A stretch of DNA of 64,000 nt from Ampullaceana balthica (taxonomy: Eukaryota > Mollusca > Gastropoda > Lymnaeidae), in the NCBI GenBank assembly GCA_944989445.1, contig CALYLW010001076.1:348209-412208 (forward strand). Reading direction: 5' to 3'. Position 1 is the stretch's first letter. Every line of letters starts with the position of its first letter. Positions 11,780 to 22,529 of the stretch are shown here, piece by piece. Made by a program: the position numbers and the translations under genes. The notes under the pieces are model-generated. The model saw nothing but the letters and a program-made list of their open reading frames with translations. It made no database searches and was not told where the DNA came from.

Positions 11780-12713
11780 CAGGGGTCGACAAGCTTTTTT
11801 GCCCGTTAAAATACCCAAAAATAACAATATTTTGACGTTACCCACGAAAGACCACACGACTCGGGCGTTTGGGGGAGAATCGTAAGAGCCCCCCTCCCAC
11901 AATTAAAAAGAAAAGGTTTGGGGCTAAGCCCCAACCGAAAACGCATCTCATCTGGTGAGTTTTAGAAGCCTGACTAAAGTGTCTAAAATTGACCAGAAAA
12001 GGATTATGCCTACATACTTTAAGTCAAAACGACACGGTATATCCATATTACAAGGGGTATTTATTTGATACAATTATAAACGTTTACAGTTTAATATGAT
12101 TGTTATAACGGTTATAGGTCTAACGGTCCTGGTCATTTTAGATGTAATGATAAATCTTCCCATTTTAAATTAAAGTATTAATTAAATTTTATTAATAAAT
12201 CTACTCCTTGACATCGCAATTTGAGAGGAGCACAAAACAACATTTCCTTTCAATTGTTTGACAACTTTTGTTTTAAAAATTGTACCATGTAATGTGCACA
12301 TTTAATGAAGTAGTACACTATACTATTAGATTTGCTGATCTTAAGAGGCATAAGCAGGCTAGCTCAGTTTTTAAGGCATTAATTTTAAATGTCACAGAGA
12401 GGATAATTAATAGAGTAGAGTCAAGTCATCAGGATTCAGATTATTGTCATTCGTGTCAATATAAATGAGAGTGGAGAGGAGTTTGGTGTCTTTGTATAGT
12501 ACGTATATAAGAAATGTACATATATATCAGATTTAAAAATGCGTTTTCTTGAAGAAACGGTTCAATAGTGGGCTTATGTTCCAAGAGCACATGGACGCAT
12601 GACGGACTTTTAATATATCTATCGGATTTTATATGTCCCAAATGAGTCTAAATAACCCCCAAGAATTCCCTTTTTACCGAAATGGGGTAATTTACCCCTG
12701 CTCGCCGAGCCTG
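11780..12713. mobile_element. Non-autonomous hAT element with perfect 8-bp TSD
   Basis: CTATAGAG occurs exactly at 11772-11779 and 12714-12721. Between them the element starts CAGGGGTCGACAAGC and ends GCTCGCCGAGCCTG, an imperfect terminal inverted repeat. The interior is noncoding. Most of it (11860-12440) is shared with the remnant at 16486-17003. It lies about 50 bp after the larger hAT at 8743-11728. Confidence 0.9.
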
Positions 12714-12775
12714 CTATAGAGGACACCAACAACATGTAGATATTGACATTTCCATGTTTGTGTGTGTGAGAGAGA

Positions 12776-12944
12776 CAGAGCTGGATTTACCTATTTGCTA
12801 AACAAGCTTAGGGCCCCAGCCTTCTTGGGGGCCCCCCCGGAATTTTATTTTTCATTTCTGGCACTGACATAGAATATCTGGACTTCAAAAGGGTCCCCAT
12901 ATCTCAAATAGCTTAGGGCCCCATCAAGTCTAAATCCGGCCCTG
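12776..12944. mobile_element. Short hAT MITE (169 bp)
   Basis: The termini CAGAGCTGGATTTA and TAAATCCGGCCCTG are inverted repeats. Flanks are GAGAGAGA and GTGAGAGA (7 of 8 match). It carries two TTAGGGCCCC blocks. The target was a GA microsatellite, whose remainder follows at 12945-13010. Confidence 0.8.
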
Positions 12945-13010
12945 GTGAGAGAGAGAGAGGGGGGGGAGAGAGAGAGAGAGATAGAGAGAGGAGAGAGAGA
13001 AGGGACGGGA
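12945..13010. repeat. (GA)n microsatellite
   Basis: An almost pure GA/GGGA run that was the landing site of the preceding hAT MITE. Confidence 0.9.
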
Positions 13011-13227
13011 AAGGGTGGACATATTTATGCCTTTCGACTTCGGTGTACATCTTCTTAGCAATGCCGTTTTGCGTTGAGCCTGAGACCAGTTATTTCACTG
13101 CTGACACCAAGTTGTTTACCTTTTCAACGATTAACTAGGTGCATCAAATATGAAACTTGTCAGAATTATAGTCATTGTCGATAAGCGCCGTCGAATCGGC
13201 CTACCAGTTTATCCCGTGAATTGACCA

Positions 13228-14470
13228 GTGCTAGTGACACGGTGAGAATGTGCTAGTGACACGGTGAGAATGTGCTAGTGACACGGTGAGAATGTGCCAG
13301 TGACACGGTGAGAATGTACCAGTGACACGGTGAGAATGTGTTAGTGAAACGGTGAGAATGTGCTAGTGACACGGTGAGAATGTACTAGTGACACGGTGAG
13401 AATGTGCTAGTGACACGGTGAGAATGTGCTAGTGACACGGTGAGAATGTACTAGTGACACGGTGAGAATGTGCTAGTGACACGGCGAGAATGTGCTAGTA
13501 ACACGGTCAGAATGTGCCAGTGACACGGTGAGAATGTGCTAGTGACACAGTGAGAATGTGCCAGTGACACGGTGAGAATGTGCCAGTGACACGATGAGAA
13601 TGTGCAAGTGACACGGTGAGAATTTGCCAGTGACACGATGAGAATGTGCCAGTGACACGGTGAGAATGTACCAGTGACACGGTGAGAATGTGTTAGTGAC
13701 ACGGTGAGAATGTGCTAGTGACACGGTGAGAATGTGTTAGTGACACGGTGAGAATGTCCTAGTGACACGGTGAGAATGTGCCAGTGACACGGTGAAAATG
13801 TGCCAGTGACACGGTGAGAATGTGCCAGTGACACGGTGAGAATGTGCTAGTGACACGGTGAGAATTTGCCAGTGACACGATGAGAATGTGCTAGTGACAC
13901 GGTGAGAATGTACTAGGGACACGGTGAGAATGTGCTAGTGACACGGCGGGAATGTGCTAGCAACACGGTCAGAATGTGCCAGTGACACGGTGAGAATGTG
14001 CTAGTGACACGGTGAGAATGTGCCAGTGACACGGTGATAATGTGCCAGTGACACGATGAGAATGTGCAGGTGACACGGTGAGAATTTGCCAGTGACACGA
14101 TGAGAATGTGCCAGTGACACGGTGAGAATGTACCAGTGACACGGTGAGAATGTGTTAGTGACACGGTGAGAATGTCATAGTGACACGGTGAGAATGTGTT
14201 AGTGACACGGTGAGAATGTCCTAGTGACACGGTGAGAATGTGCCAGTGACACGGTGAAAATGTGCCAGTGACACGGTGAGAATGTGCCAGTGACACGGTG
14301 AGAATGTGATAGTGACACGGTGAGAATTTGCCAGTGACACGATGAGAATGTGCCAGTGACACCGTGAGAATGTGCCTGTGACACGGTGAGAATGTGCCAG
14401 TGACACAGTGAGAAAGTGCCATTGACACGGCTAGAATGTGTTAATAACACGATGAGAATGTGCCAGTGAG
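13228..14470. repeat. 22-bp minisatellite (~56 copies) in intron 2 of gene 1
   Basis: The unit is CTAGTGACACGGTGAGAATG followed by TG. Because 22 is not a multiple of three, the array stays open in all three minus-strand frames and reads as a 22-residue His/Ser/Cys super-repeat. That openness is a by-product. A variant cluster (ACGGCGAGAA, then a CTAGTAACACGGTCAG unit) near 13481 recurs at 13943, 462 bp or 21 units later, so the array was partly duplicated as a block. Confidence 0.97.
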
Positions 14471-14693
14471 GACTGTCCGCGCAAATGATTCAACTAGGGA
14501 GTACCACTGAAACGACTAAGTAGATTAACGGAGACACATCTAGGGGAGTGTCATTGACATGGGAGCGTGCCCATGACACGACTATGGTGTGCCAGTGACA
14601 CGACCAGAGTGTGCTTGTGTCACAACTAGGAATGTGTGCCAATCACATGGCTAAGAATGTGTGACAACGTTTTGATGATGGCCGTGTCACAAA

Positions 14694-14756
14694 TCCATGA
14701 CCCTAGTTGACCTACCCATGACCCTAGTTGACCTACCCATGACCCTAGTTGACCAA
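14694..14756. repeat. 20-bp tandem repeat, 3 copies
   Basis: CCATGACCCTAGTTGACCTA is repeated three times; the last copy ends GACCAACG. Confidence 0.9.
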
Positions 14757-15143
14757 CGTAAACAGAATAAACGTACTAAGTGATCAGAGCTACATGCAGC
14801 TACCCGCCCCCACCCCTCCTCCCCAAACACAACCACCACCACCACACGTTTTACTGGTGTTTAGAAAGGCCGTCATTGTTTCCATAAATAATAAATGAGT
14901 TGAATGAAACTATCGCAACCATCGGTTAATGCATGGATGGATAAATATAATCCACACCAGGGATTAAATCATACGTTATTCAATGGTTATCTGTTAAGTA
15001 ATTAGGATGAAAATTGTTTTCATAATATTTGAATACATTTATTTTATCCAGGCTTGTTTTTCCTGACCATGTTCACGTATTTATCGGAGCGTCTCTAGCC
15101 ACTATGAAACAGGCATGTGCTCGTCTTTCTAAGCATTCAGCAG

Positions 15144-15383
15144 GTTGACATTAATGACCAGGAGCTCCTTGTCCTGGAGTTCCCACTTTTAAAAATAACA
15201 CATAAAATCGTCTTGAAATCGTGTAATGGTGAATTTATTAATTCTTCTCATACCTTGCCTGTGTTTTCATACTACACTGAAATAGATACAAACAAATTGT
15301 TTAAAATATACAAGCTTATGAATCAAAAGTTATCGGCAGTGTTTAGTCCAAGAAGACATAAACAAGGAAGAGAAGGAATGTAG
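15144..15383 (+). CDS. Gene 1 probable terminal exon
   Basis: A 3' splice site (GTCTTTCTAAGCATTCAGCAG) precedes 79 open codons ending in TAG. The exon starts in phase 0 (V-D-I-N-D-Q-E-L), matching the phase 0 end of exon 2 (T-F-E-Q), so all three exons join in frame to about 153 residues. The segment has beta-strand-like alternation (LLVLEFPLLKITHKIVLKSC), one Cys and a basic tail (SPRRHKQGREGM). As in exon 2, the acceptor is a CAGCAG-type tandem that could add one Gln. The intron to exon 2 would be 6.8 kb, so extra exons may be missed. No homologue is recognised. Confidence 0.55.
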   Translation, partial: VDINDQELLVLEFPLLKITHKIVLKSCNGEFINSSHTLPVFSYYTEIDTNKLFKIYKLMNQKLSAVFSPRRHKQGREGM

Positions 15384-15549
15384 TAAGACGGAGATTTATC
15401 AAGTAGAAGGGAATATTGGGCAGTGTTGGGTGTTGACATGTCAGCGAGAACAACACATTTATCCCATGTGGTCCATTATCCCGAGCAAGATTAATTCTCA
15501 AGATTTACTCTGCTGCTGGGCGTGTTAACACGCTCACTCATACCCTGGT

Positions 15550-16047
15550 CGCGTGATGGCGAACCTATGGCACGCGTGCCACAGTTGGCACGCAGAGCAT
15601 CATAAGCCGACACGCGACTAAAATATTAATCAAAACATCTATGCCAGGGTTTCTTAAACTTTTTAGTATGGTGGAACGGCAGGGATTTTTCCATTGCATA
15701 GGGACCGGTGCACTTTTTTCTTGTACTGACGTGGTAGCGAAATTTAATGTATTGTAAGTTTATTTGTTTTGTTTTATTGCTTATTGCATAGAAATTGACA
15801 TTATTCTTTATGGTTAGTATTAATGGTTGCAAATGGAGGTTTATAATTAGATGATTTTACTGTCCTTTCTTGATAACTTCTGCGTACCGGAACCAGTCCG
15901 TGGATCACCTCTTTTAAAAGCAATGATCTAAACCAAACCCCCATTTTCGGGTGTACAATGTAATTGGAATGTCGGCACTTTCCTATAAATAAGTGGGTTT
16001 TGGTTAAAATTTGGGCACGCAGCCCTAAAAAAGGTTAACCACCACAG
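15550..16047. mobile_element. hAT-like MITE with GGCGAACCTATGGCACG end
   Basis: The left end (GATGGCGAACCTATGGCACG) and right end (GGTTAACCACCACAG) form an imperfect inverted pair typical of hAT MITEs. The flanking duplication is not clear. The element is split by a second MITE at 15645-15925. Confidence 0.5.
15645..15925 (+). mobile_element. hAT MITE, CAGTG-TTCTCAAACTTTTTAG family
   Basis: It opens CAGGGTTTCTTAAACTTTTT, contains the family phrase GGGACCGGTGCAC and ends TTTTAAAAGCAATG. Flanks ATCTATGC and ATCTAAAC agree at 6 of 8 bases. Better copies are at 20121-20295 and 40287-40704. Confidence 0.7.
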
Positions 16048-16104
16048 CCCTAGTCAATAACCGGTGTTCACACTGCCTTAAGTGAAGCACATCAAACAGT
16101 CATA

Positions 16105-17033
16105 AGGGCCGTCCATCAATGACGTCACGCACCTAGGGGGGAGGGTGGTCACACTTAAGTGACGATGCGTTACGAGGGGGGGGAGGGGGTGTATGAAATG
16201 TGACGTCACATCAAAAGGGTAACTTTAAATTAAACTTCCACTGAAATATTTGGTTGCTTACAATTTAATGACTTTTTTTTAAAAAATCAGTGCTTCTCAA
16301 TGTGCCGGTCGGTAGGCCATCAGACGCGGTTGGCGTAAGTTATCAAGACGTGAAAATGAAATCTAATTATAATATTTAATTTTTAGAACCCACAAGAGAA
16401 CATATGAAATTGTTACCCTGTGTCGTTTGATGTTGACATCAAAGCATTTGTGATGTAACCGCAGCTCCGTTTGGTTCGCTTACGGCAGGAGTCGGTGAAC
16501 ATTACCCCAAAATATACATATACAAGTTTATGTGTGTGTTAACCCACCCCCCCCCAGACTCAAGGTCCTACCCACATGACTCGGGGATATGAGGGAGCGT
16601 CATTAGCGAAAATCCAACTGGTGAGTTTTACAAGCATGACAAGTGTCTAAAAATGATCTGAATAGGATTATGTGTAGATATTTTAAGTCAAAACGACACG
16701 GAATATCCTTTTTTTTTGGAAGGGGGTGAATCAATTTGATACAATTATAAACGTTTTAAGTTTGATATAATTGTTCGATTGGTTTATGGTCAAACGCCTC
16801 TGGCCATTCTAGATATAATGAAAAATTAGCCCATTTAAAATTAGTCAAAGTATTCATTAACTTTCTTGAATGCATCAAATTCTTGACATCGCAATTCGAG
16901 AGGAGCACAAAACAACTTTTCTTCTTAGCTCAGTTTTTAAGGCATTAATTTTAAATATCACACAAAGGGAACTTCATGCAGTCAAGTCATGTGGATTAAG
17001 ATTAATCGCGTGACATCATTTATGGACGGCGCC
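16105..17033. mobile_element. GGGGCCGTCC-terminus element with nested hAT
   Basis: The left end reads AGGGCCGTCCATCAATGACG and the right end CATCATTTATGGACGGCGCC. Trinucleotide ATA flanks both sides. A C/G-rich run follows the left end, as in other copies. The right half is replaced by a hAT remnant at 16486-17003. Confidence 0.7.
16486..17003. mobile_element. Truncated copy of the 11780-12713 hAT element
   Basis: It begins CAGGAGTCGGTGAAC and follows the 11780-12713 element closely through AAGTCAAAACGACACGG, GATACAATTATAAACG and CTTGACATCGCAATT to CAGTCAAGTCATG. The right terminus is missing. It sits inside the GGGGCC element. Confidence 0.8.
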
Positions 17034-17371
17034 ATAGACGTTGTTTTTTAATACTAAATTCCTTCAGTTTGTTTATCTTGCTGACGGCGTAACACTGTTT
17101 ATATATTGCACTGTGAAATTTCACTTTTCCTTAAAACATTAAGGATTTTTAATAAAAGTTTTTAAAAAAAATAACCACACATAATGGTGTACCTGTACAT
17201 AAACTTTTTTTGTGGTTGATTACGGGTTTTGTGCTATATTTGAGACGCAAAGGCATCACTAGGGTATGCGGGGGATACGGACCGAATAGAGTGACCCCAT
17301 CAAAAGGGGTGGCAACAACATGTAAAATTCTACATATTCGCGTTATTTGGTAGTGGCAGACTCGGCAGAGG

Positions 17372-17985
17372 CCTATTGGGTAAGTCTGTGGGGTGACAAC
17401 AAACTTAGTGACACCTTTGTTGGGTGACACCAACCTTAGTGACACCTCTGTTGGGTGACACCAAACTTAGTGACACCTCTGTTGGGTGACATCAAACTTA
17501 GTGACACCTCTGTTGGGGGAAACCAACCTTAGTGAAACCTCTGTTGGGGGACACCTACCTTAGTGACACCTCTGTTGGGTGACACCAACCTTAGTGACAC
17601 CTCTGTAGGGTGACACCAACCTTAGTGACACCTCAGTTGGGTGACACCAACCTTAGTGATACCTCTGTTGGATGACACCAAACTTAGTGACACCTCTGTT
17701 GGGTGACACCAACCTCAGTGACACCTCTGTTGGGGGAAACCAACCTTAGTGACACTTATGTTGGGTGACACCAACCTTAGTGACACCTATGTTGGGTGAC
17801 ACCAACCTTAGTGACACCTATGTTGGGTGACACCAACCTTAGTGACACCTATGTTGGGTGACACCAACCTTAGTGACACCTCTGTTGGGTGACACCAACC
17901 TTAGTGACACCTCTGTTGGGGGACACCAACCTTAGTGACACCTCTGTTGGGTGACACCAAACTTAGTGACACCTCTGTTTGAGAG
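17372..17985. repeat. 31-bp minisatellite (~20 copies)
   Basis: The unit reads GTTGGGTGACACCAACCTTA then GTGACACCTCT. Each unit contains two GTGACACC cores, one after GTTGG and one after TTA, so it looks like an ancestral duplication of a shorter motif. The GTGACAC core is shared with the 22-bp array at 13228-14470. Confidence 0.95.
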
Positions 17986-18197
17986 TTGGAGAGATGCAAG
18001 GATATACAAAGAATAATATTTTAGAGTTTAAAAATTTGAAAAGAACGACATATTAATAAAAGTAAACGAAACATATAGTTACAAAAAAAAAGAAAAATAC
18101 CAATATTCGCTTTACAATGACAAGAGAATTACCATAACGATTTTTGTGCATTTAAAGATGTTTATTTTGAGTGACATTGTCATGCCAGCAATTTTCT

Positions 18198-18220
18198 TCA
18201 AGAAGCACAACTTTTGCCGT
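18198..18220 (-). CDS. Gene 2 possible terminal exon
   Basis: On the minus strand an acceptor (CTACTTATTTTAG) is followed by a two-base start that fits the phase left by exon 4. The result is D-G-K-S-C-A-S and a TGA stop. An AATAAA lies about 30 bases after the stop (plus-strand TTTATT near 18163-18168), as expected for a last exon. It would add the tenth cysteine. The exon is so short that this remains a weak call. Confidence 0.3.
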
Positions 18221-18439
18221 CTAAAATAAGTAGACGAATATTTCATGTTTCATTTCGGCATTATACATTGTCATTGACATGTTAAAAGTTGACTAACAGA
18301 TTAATCCAGTCAAAAACGAAAATAACACGAAGCCAATATGACAATAGCATGCTGATATTAAGAATAGTATTTAAATATGAACGATCGGTGAGTTGAAGAT
18401 ATCAGCTAAAGTTAGGAGTCTGATGGATACAACAAATAA

Positions 18440-18625
18440 TGGACTCACAATCGATAGACACCCCACTGATGGGCACTTAAACTAACAGACACCCATTGAT
18501 GGACACTGCAATTAATGGACATCCAACTGGTGGACACTTACACTAATGGACACACAACTGATGGATATTTTCTCTAATGGACACACAACTGATGGACACT
18601 TCAACTTATGGACACGCATCTAAAG
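18440..18625. repeat. Degenerate GGACAC repeat
   Basis: Imperfect copies of phrases such as CTAATGGACACACAACTGAT and GATGGACACTT recur about every 18 and 36 bp. Confidence 0.6.
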
Positions 18626-19185
18626 TAACAATTGATGGAGATGGCAACTATCTGAGGTAGCAATTGATTGATGGTGATAACAATTATTTTAACAAGCCTT
18701 GTATTATCCATCGGCCATTATTATATTCAACAAAATATTTGCATCGATTCAAATACATAAAACTGCAGTGCGACTAATTTCTGCTGGCATGATTAAAAAA
18801 ATCTAAATTCAATTGCTCGAATAATGTCTTCATTAAATCTTTTAATTTTTTTTTATTCACTACTAACTGTTTTGAGAAATCAATCATTTCCTTCCATAAC
18901 GTCATAGAAATCAATTATTGAGAAATGCATTGATCAACACAACACCGCAGAACATCATGAAGACATCTGAAAATAGATGGAACAGTTTTTGTTGAGATAA
19001 TCGTGCGTAGTTCTGGTTATAGTTACATTGGCTTATAATTCAGTTCAAGATACTTCTTAATAAAGCCGCATTCGTGTCGTTGGGTGTCTAAAGTGACTAA
19101 AGTTTATTGGCTAAGATATCTTAGACAAGAAATTTTAGTCACTTTATATAAATATATGTATACATGTTCACATATGTGAATTGTA
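18626..19185. other. Unassigned AT-rich sequence
   Basis: No exon, RNA or element signature is recognised. If gene 2 is real this lies in its last intron. Confidence 0.4.
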
Positions 19186-19218
19186 TGTATGTATGTATGT
19201 ATTCACATATGTGAATTA
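19140..19218. repeat. (TGTA)n flanked by TTCACATATGTGAA palindromes
   Basis: A short GTAT tetranucleotide run at 19184-19203 is bracketed by two copies of the 14-bp palindrome TTCACATATGTGAA (about 19168-19181 and 19201-19215). Confidence 0.7.
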
Positions 19219-19414
19219 ATGTTACTTTAAAAATAAAATATAATTATTGATTCTTTAAAGAAAACTTCTCATCTCATAAACAAGTTATGTTTAATATAAA
19301 AACAATAGCAACGCCTATTGAAAAGAGATGCCACCTATTGATGCCTTAATAGTAATTAATCTATGGAGTTAACAACATAATTTTTTTAAGAAAGTAGATG
19401 TGATTTAATCATAC

Positions 19415-19519
19415 CTGTCGGTGGTCGCGGGAAGAAAACTTCATTTTTAGAGGTTTGTTGTATAATGATGCTCAGACGATCACATATGTGGTCATCTTTG
19501 TTTGAATAATACGGTGCCT
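19415..19519 (-). CDS. Gene 2 exon 4
   Basis: Bounded on the minus strand by an acceptor (CGCTTTTGGAACAG) and a donor (GACAG|GTATGA). With the G carried over from exon 3 it encodes E-A-P-Y-Y-S-N-K-D-D-H-I-C-D-R-L and then an IIIQQTSKNEVFFPRPPT segment, leaving phase 1. It adds one cysteine and ends in a Pro-rich stretch. The phase agreement with exon 3, 5.1 kb away, is the main support; the intron between is filled with LINE and MITE insertions. Confidence 0.55.
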
Positions 19520-20120
19520 CTGTTCCAAAAGCGTTTAAGATATATTTATTATATAAATTAAAAGTCAAAAAGGTAATGTATCACAGACATATATATTTTG
19601 TGTCAGTATTTTACCAGGTTTTCTCCTACTCTTATACAGAAGACAGGATAAACGACCGCATTTACCCTATTTGTATTTAAATGTTAAAATATACCTATTA
19701 TTCATTTTTGCAATAACCCATACTCATTTCTCCTATCTCTATTTATGTTTGCATAAATCCACTTTCTTTGAATGCATCGATTCTTTTCACTAATATCTTT
19801 TCATTTACCTTTTTTCGGTCACATGAATGAATGCCTTCTTCTATAGCGCTAACATTATACATGCTAAACTAGTATGCTCATTGTGCTGTAATGTTCATTT
19901 TTTAAAAAAATATTTATTTCACATTTTTTCACAACTTTTGGACGACTGTTCCACAACTTGATGCCAGTGATTCAAAGGAGCGCACGCCCAACCGTTCCGG
20001 AAACTTTCAGAAGGGACTGCGTATAAGATTGCAGCCCTTTGAGAGATACATGTTCAAATGTTAATTCTTTCAAAGACTGCGGCACTGATCAGTCCATACA
20101 ACCATAAGATAGTGACAGAA

Positions 20121-20295
20121 TCGTGCTTCTCAAACTTTTTAGTATTGTGGACCGGCAGGAATTTTTTACATTGCACCAGGGACCGGTGCACTGCACTGAC
20201 AATTTTTTCTGTCCTTTTTTTAGAACATCTGCGGACCGGCAGCGGATGGCTCACGGACCAGCACCGGTCCGCGGACCACCACTTTGAGAAGCACT
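20121..20295 (+). mobile_element. hAT MITE, TTCTCAAACTTTTTAGTATT family
   Basis: The left end GTGCTTCTCAAACTTTTTAG and right end ACCACTTTGAGAAGCACTG are inverted repeats. The interior carries the family phrases GTGGACCGGCAGGAATTTTT and CCAGGGACCGGTGCAC. It lies in intron 3 of gene 2. Confidence 0.85.
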
Positions 20296-20299
20296 GCTT

Positions 20300-21240
20300 T
20301 AAGCCACAGGAAGCCAGTGTAGATCTCTAGGTACCGGTTTGAGATGGACTGACTTTCTTATCCTCAATACAATGCACACTGCATTGTTTTGTTCTCTCTT
20401 GAGTTTCTGCAGTTGGGTTTGATGCAATGCCCACAGACTACTGTTGCAGTAATCCACTCTCGATTATATTAAATAAACTGCTACGGAATTAGCTGCTCTT
20501 TTAATCAGCGGAGAACGTTACTGGTCCAGGGCAAGAAGATGAAAAAATTAACAAACTTTGACCACAGAACCAATATGAGAGAGTTCATCGTGAGTTTACT
20601 GTCGATATAGAAGCCAAGATCTCTGACGGTGTTGGACAAGGGATATCAGAAGTGCCAACTTGTATCGATCATATTGCTACTTTTCGAAGATTGGCGTCAT
20701 AGTTACTAATAATTGCTTATGTCTTATCATCATTCAACATTCAATCTGTTTGATGCCATCCTTCATTATACAACGAGACAGCAGTCTGCGACAGCCTAAC
20801 AGCGGCAGCACAGTTGGAATTATCCGGGTGAAAACTCTAGTAAAGCTGTGTGTCATCTGCAAATAACTTGTGAGATATTCTATGATATTCAATGATTTTG
20901 TCAAGTTGGATCGTGTAGGAGAAGAAAATAATTGGTCCTGGGACTGAAACTTGAAGTAGGCCACAGGTTAGGACTGGTTCAGTGGGAGATGAATCATTCA
21001 CCAAAACAAGCTTTATTCTGTCACCCAGGTAAGATGTAAACCAGCGAAGTGCAGTTCCAGATATGTTAATCTCATTCAAAAATCTTGACAACAGAATCTC
21101 ATGGTCAGTGACATCAAACGCAGCAAAAGAGGACCAATTGGACAAATATGGTCAGGTGACCACGGTCAGCACTACAAAGAACATCATTCATGATACGGAC
21201 CATTGCTGTCTTGCAATCTTATCATGTAAGCCGTAAGCGT
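20300..21240 (-). pseudogene. Non-LTR retrotransposon (L2/CR1-like) reverse-transcriptase fragment
   Basis: On the minus strand the reverse-transcriptase order is clear: AAFDVTDHEILLSRFLNEI, GTALRWFTSYLGDRIKLVLV, the catalytic box FADDTQLY, then VRDLGFYIDSKLTM further along. This matches the palm domain and following segment of L2/CR1-type LINEs. Frameshifts and stops break it into short frames. The 5' part and 3' tail are absent. It is an internal fragment in intron 3 of gene 2. Confidence 0.85.
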
Positions 21241-21299
21241 TGAGATGCATTTGGAGTTACGTTGAACTGTCGAATACTAATGGCTACTATATATATGGC

Positions 21300-22075
21300 A
21301 TCTGCCCGGATTCCGGCGTTGATTCCTGCTCCTCATCCCACCTTCCCCGTTATCCTGACTCTTCTCTCTTTACGTCTAGCTGTGAGGGTGGCTTCCTCCA
21401 CAACTTGAATGCCCTCACGCACTTTTGACAGCCACAGGGTGCGCTCCACCACAATGGCCTCCCACGTTTTGTGGTCGATGCGCGCCAGTGACATGTTTTT
21501 CTTGCAGACAGTCATGTAGCGCAGCAAGGGCGACCTCTTTTCCTCAGACCAGTTGCCAGCTCACCGTATAGGCTCTTGGAATTCGCTCCAAGCCCATCCT
21601 GTGGACATGACCAAACCACCACAGGTGCCTCTCACTCAGGATTGAGAGCATACTCAACAAATGGCTCCTCCTGAGTACCTCCACATTTGTGATTTTATCC
21701 TGCCACTTGATGTGTAGGATCCTACGCAAGCATTGCAAGTGGAAACTGTTAAGCTGCTTTATTTGCTTGGCGTGGGTCGTCCACCACTCGCTGTGATAAA
21801 GGAGTGTGCTGAGCACGCAGGCCTGGAACACAGTGATTTTTGTCCTATCAGTGAGCCGCGTATTGTTCCACACTCTTTGATTTAGCCTTTCCATTAACTA
21901 TGCGCCCTTACCGATTCTTATTCCTATTTTCTTTTCAAGGAAGAGTGTGCTTGTGATGTTTCTGCCAAGGTAGGTGAAATCCTCGACAACATCCAAGGTG
22001 TTTCCCTCAATGGAGATTGCTGGGATGAATCCTCGCCTTGTCTCATAATGTTGGTGTTTTTGAGGCTTATCGATA
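21300..22075 (-). pseudogene. Non-LTR retrotransposon C-terminal fragment
   Basis: Minus-strand translation gives EDFTYLGRNITSTLFLEKKI, RVWNNTRLTDRTKITVFQAC, LLYHSEWWTTHAKQIKQLN and ERHLWWFGHVHRMGLERIPR. These are typical of the thumb and C-terminal region of endonuclease-type LINE ORF2 proteins. A stop separates two of the segments and a frameshift follows VSWQLV. The LINE clade is not resolved from this part. Confidence 0.8.
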
Positions 22076-22529
22076 AGCCGAATTAAACAATCTTAACCAG
22101 TAAAGGAAGAAAGACGTTCAAACAGTTCTAAATAAACTATGTTGGGATGGGGCCAGCAATGAATGCCGTTAGATTAGATGCCGTAATTATACTTCTCAAA
22201 TGTTTATCGGAAATAAGAAGAAATTCTGCTACAAGGGAACCTTTGAACTCATTCTCCACAGCATGCGAGTAACTTCGTTGACCAAAGATTTTTCTGATAG
22301 TTTTAATTAGCTCTATAAAAAACGTGCACAGTTTTTCTGCAACTTGCTTAACTGTGAAATCAGTTAAAACGGCTATAATTAGTGGTGAGAAAAAATGTAA
22401 TCGCTAGCATCCATTCAAGTGTAATATTTTCTCTCCCATAAAATCCTTTCCTTTTTACAACAAAAAAAAATTATCTTATTTTATTTGAAATATTTGTGCC
22501 TTATATTTGAAATATTTGAAAATAAGATA

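Noticed and set aside
13451..14450. Overlapping minus-strand frames with a repeating H-S-H-R-V-T-G-T-F-S-P-C-H pattern
   Set aside because: The 22-bp unit lacks stops in all frames, so it stays open by arithmetic. There is no start context, signal peptide or splice structure.
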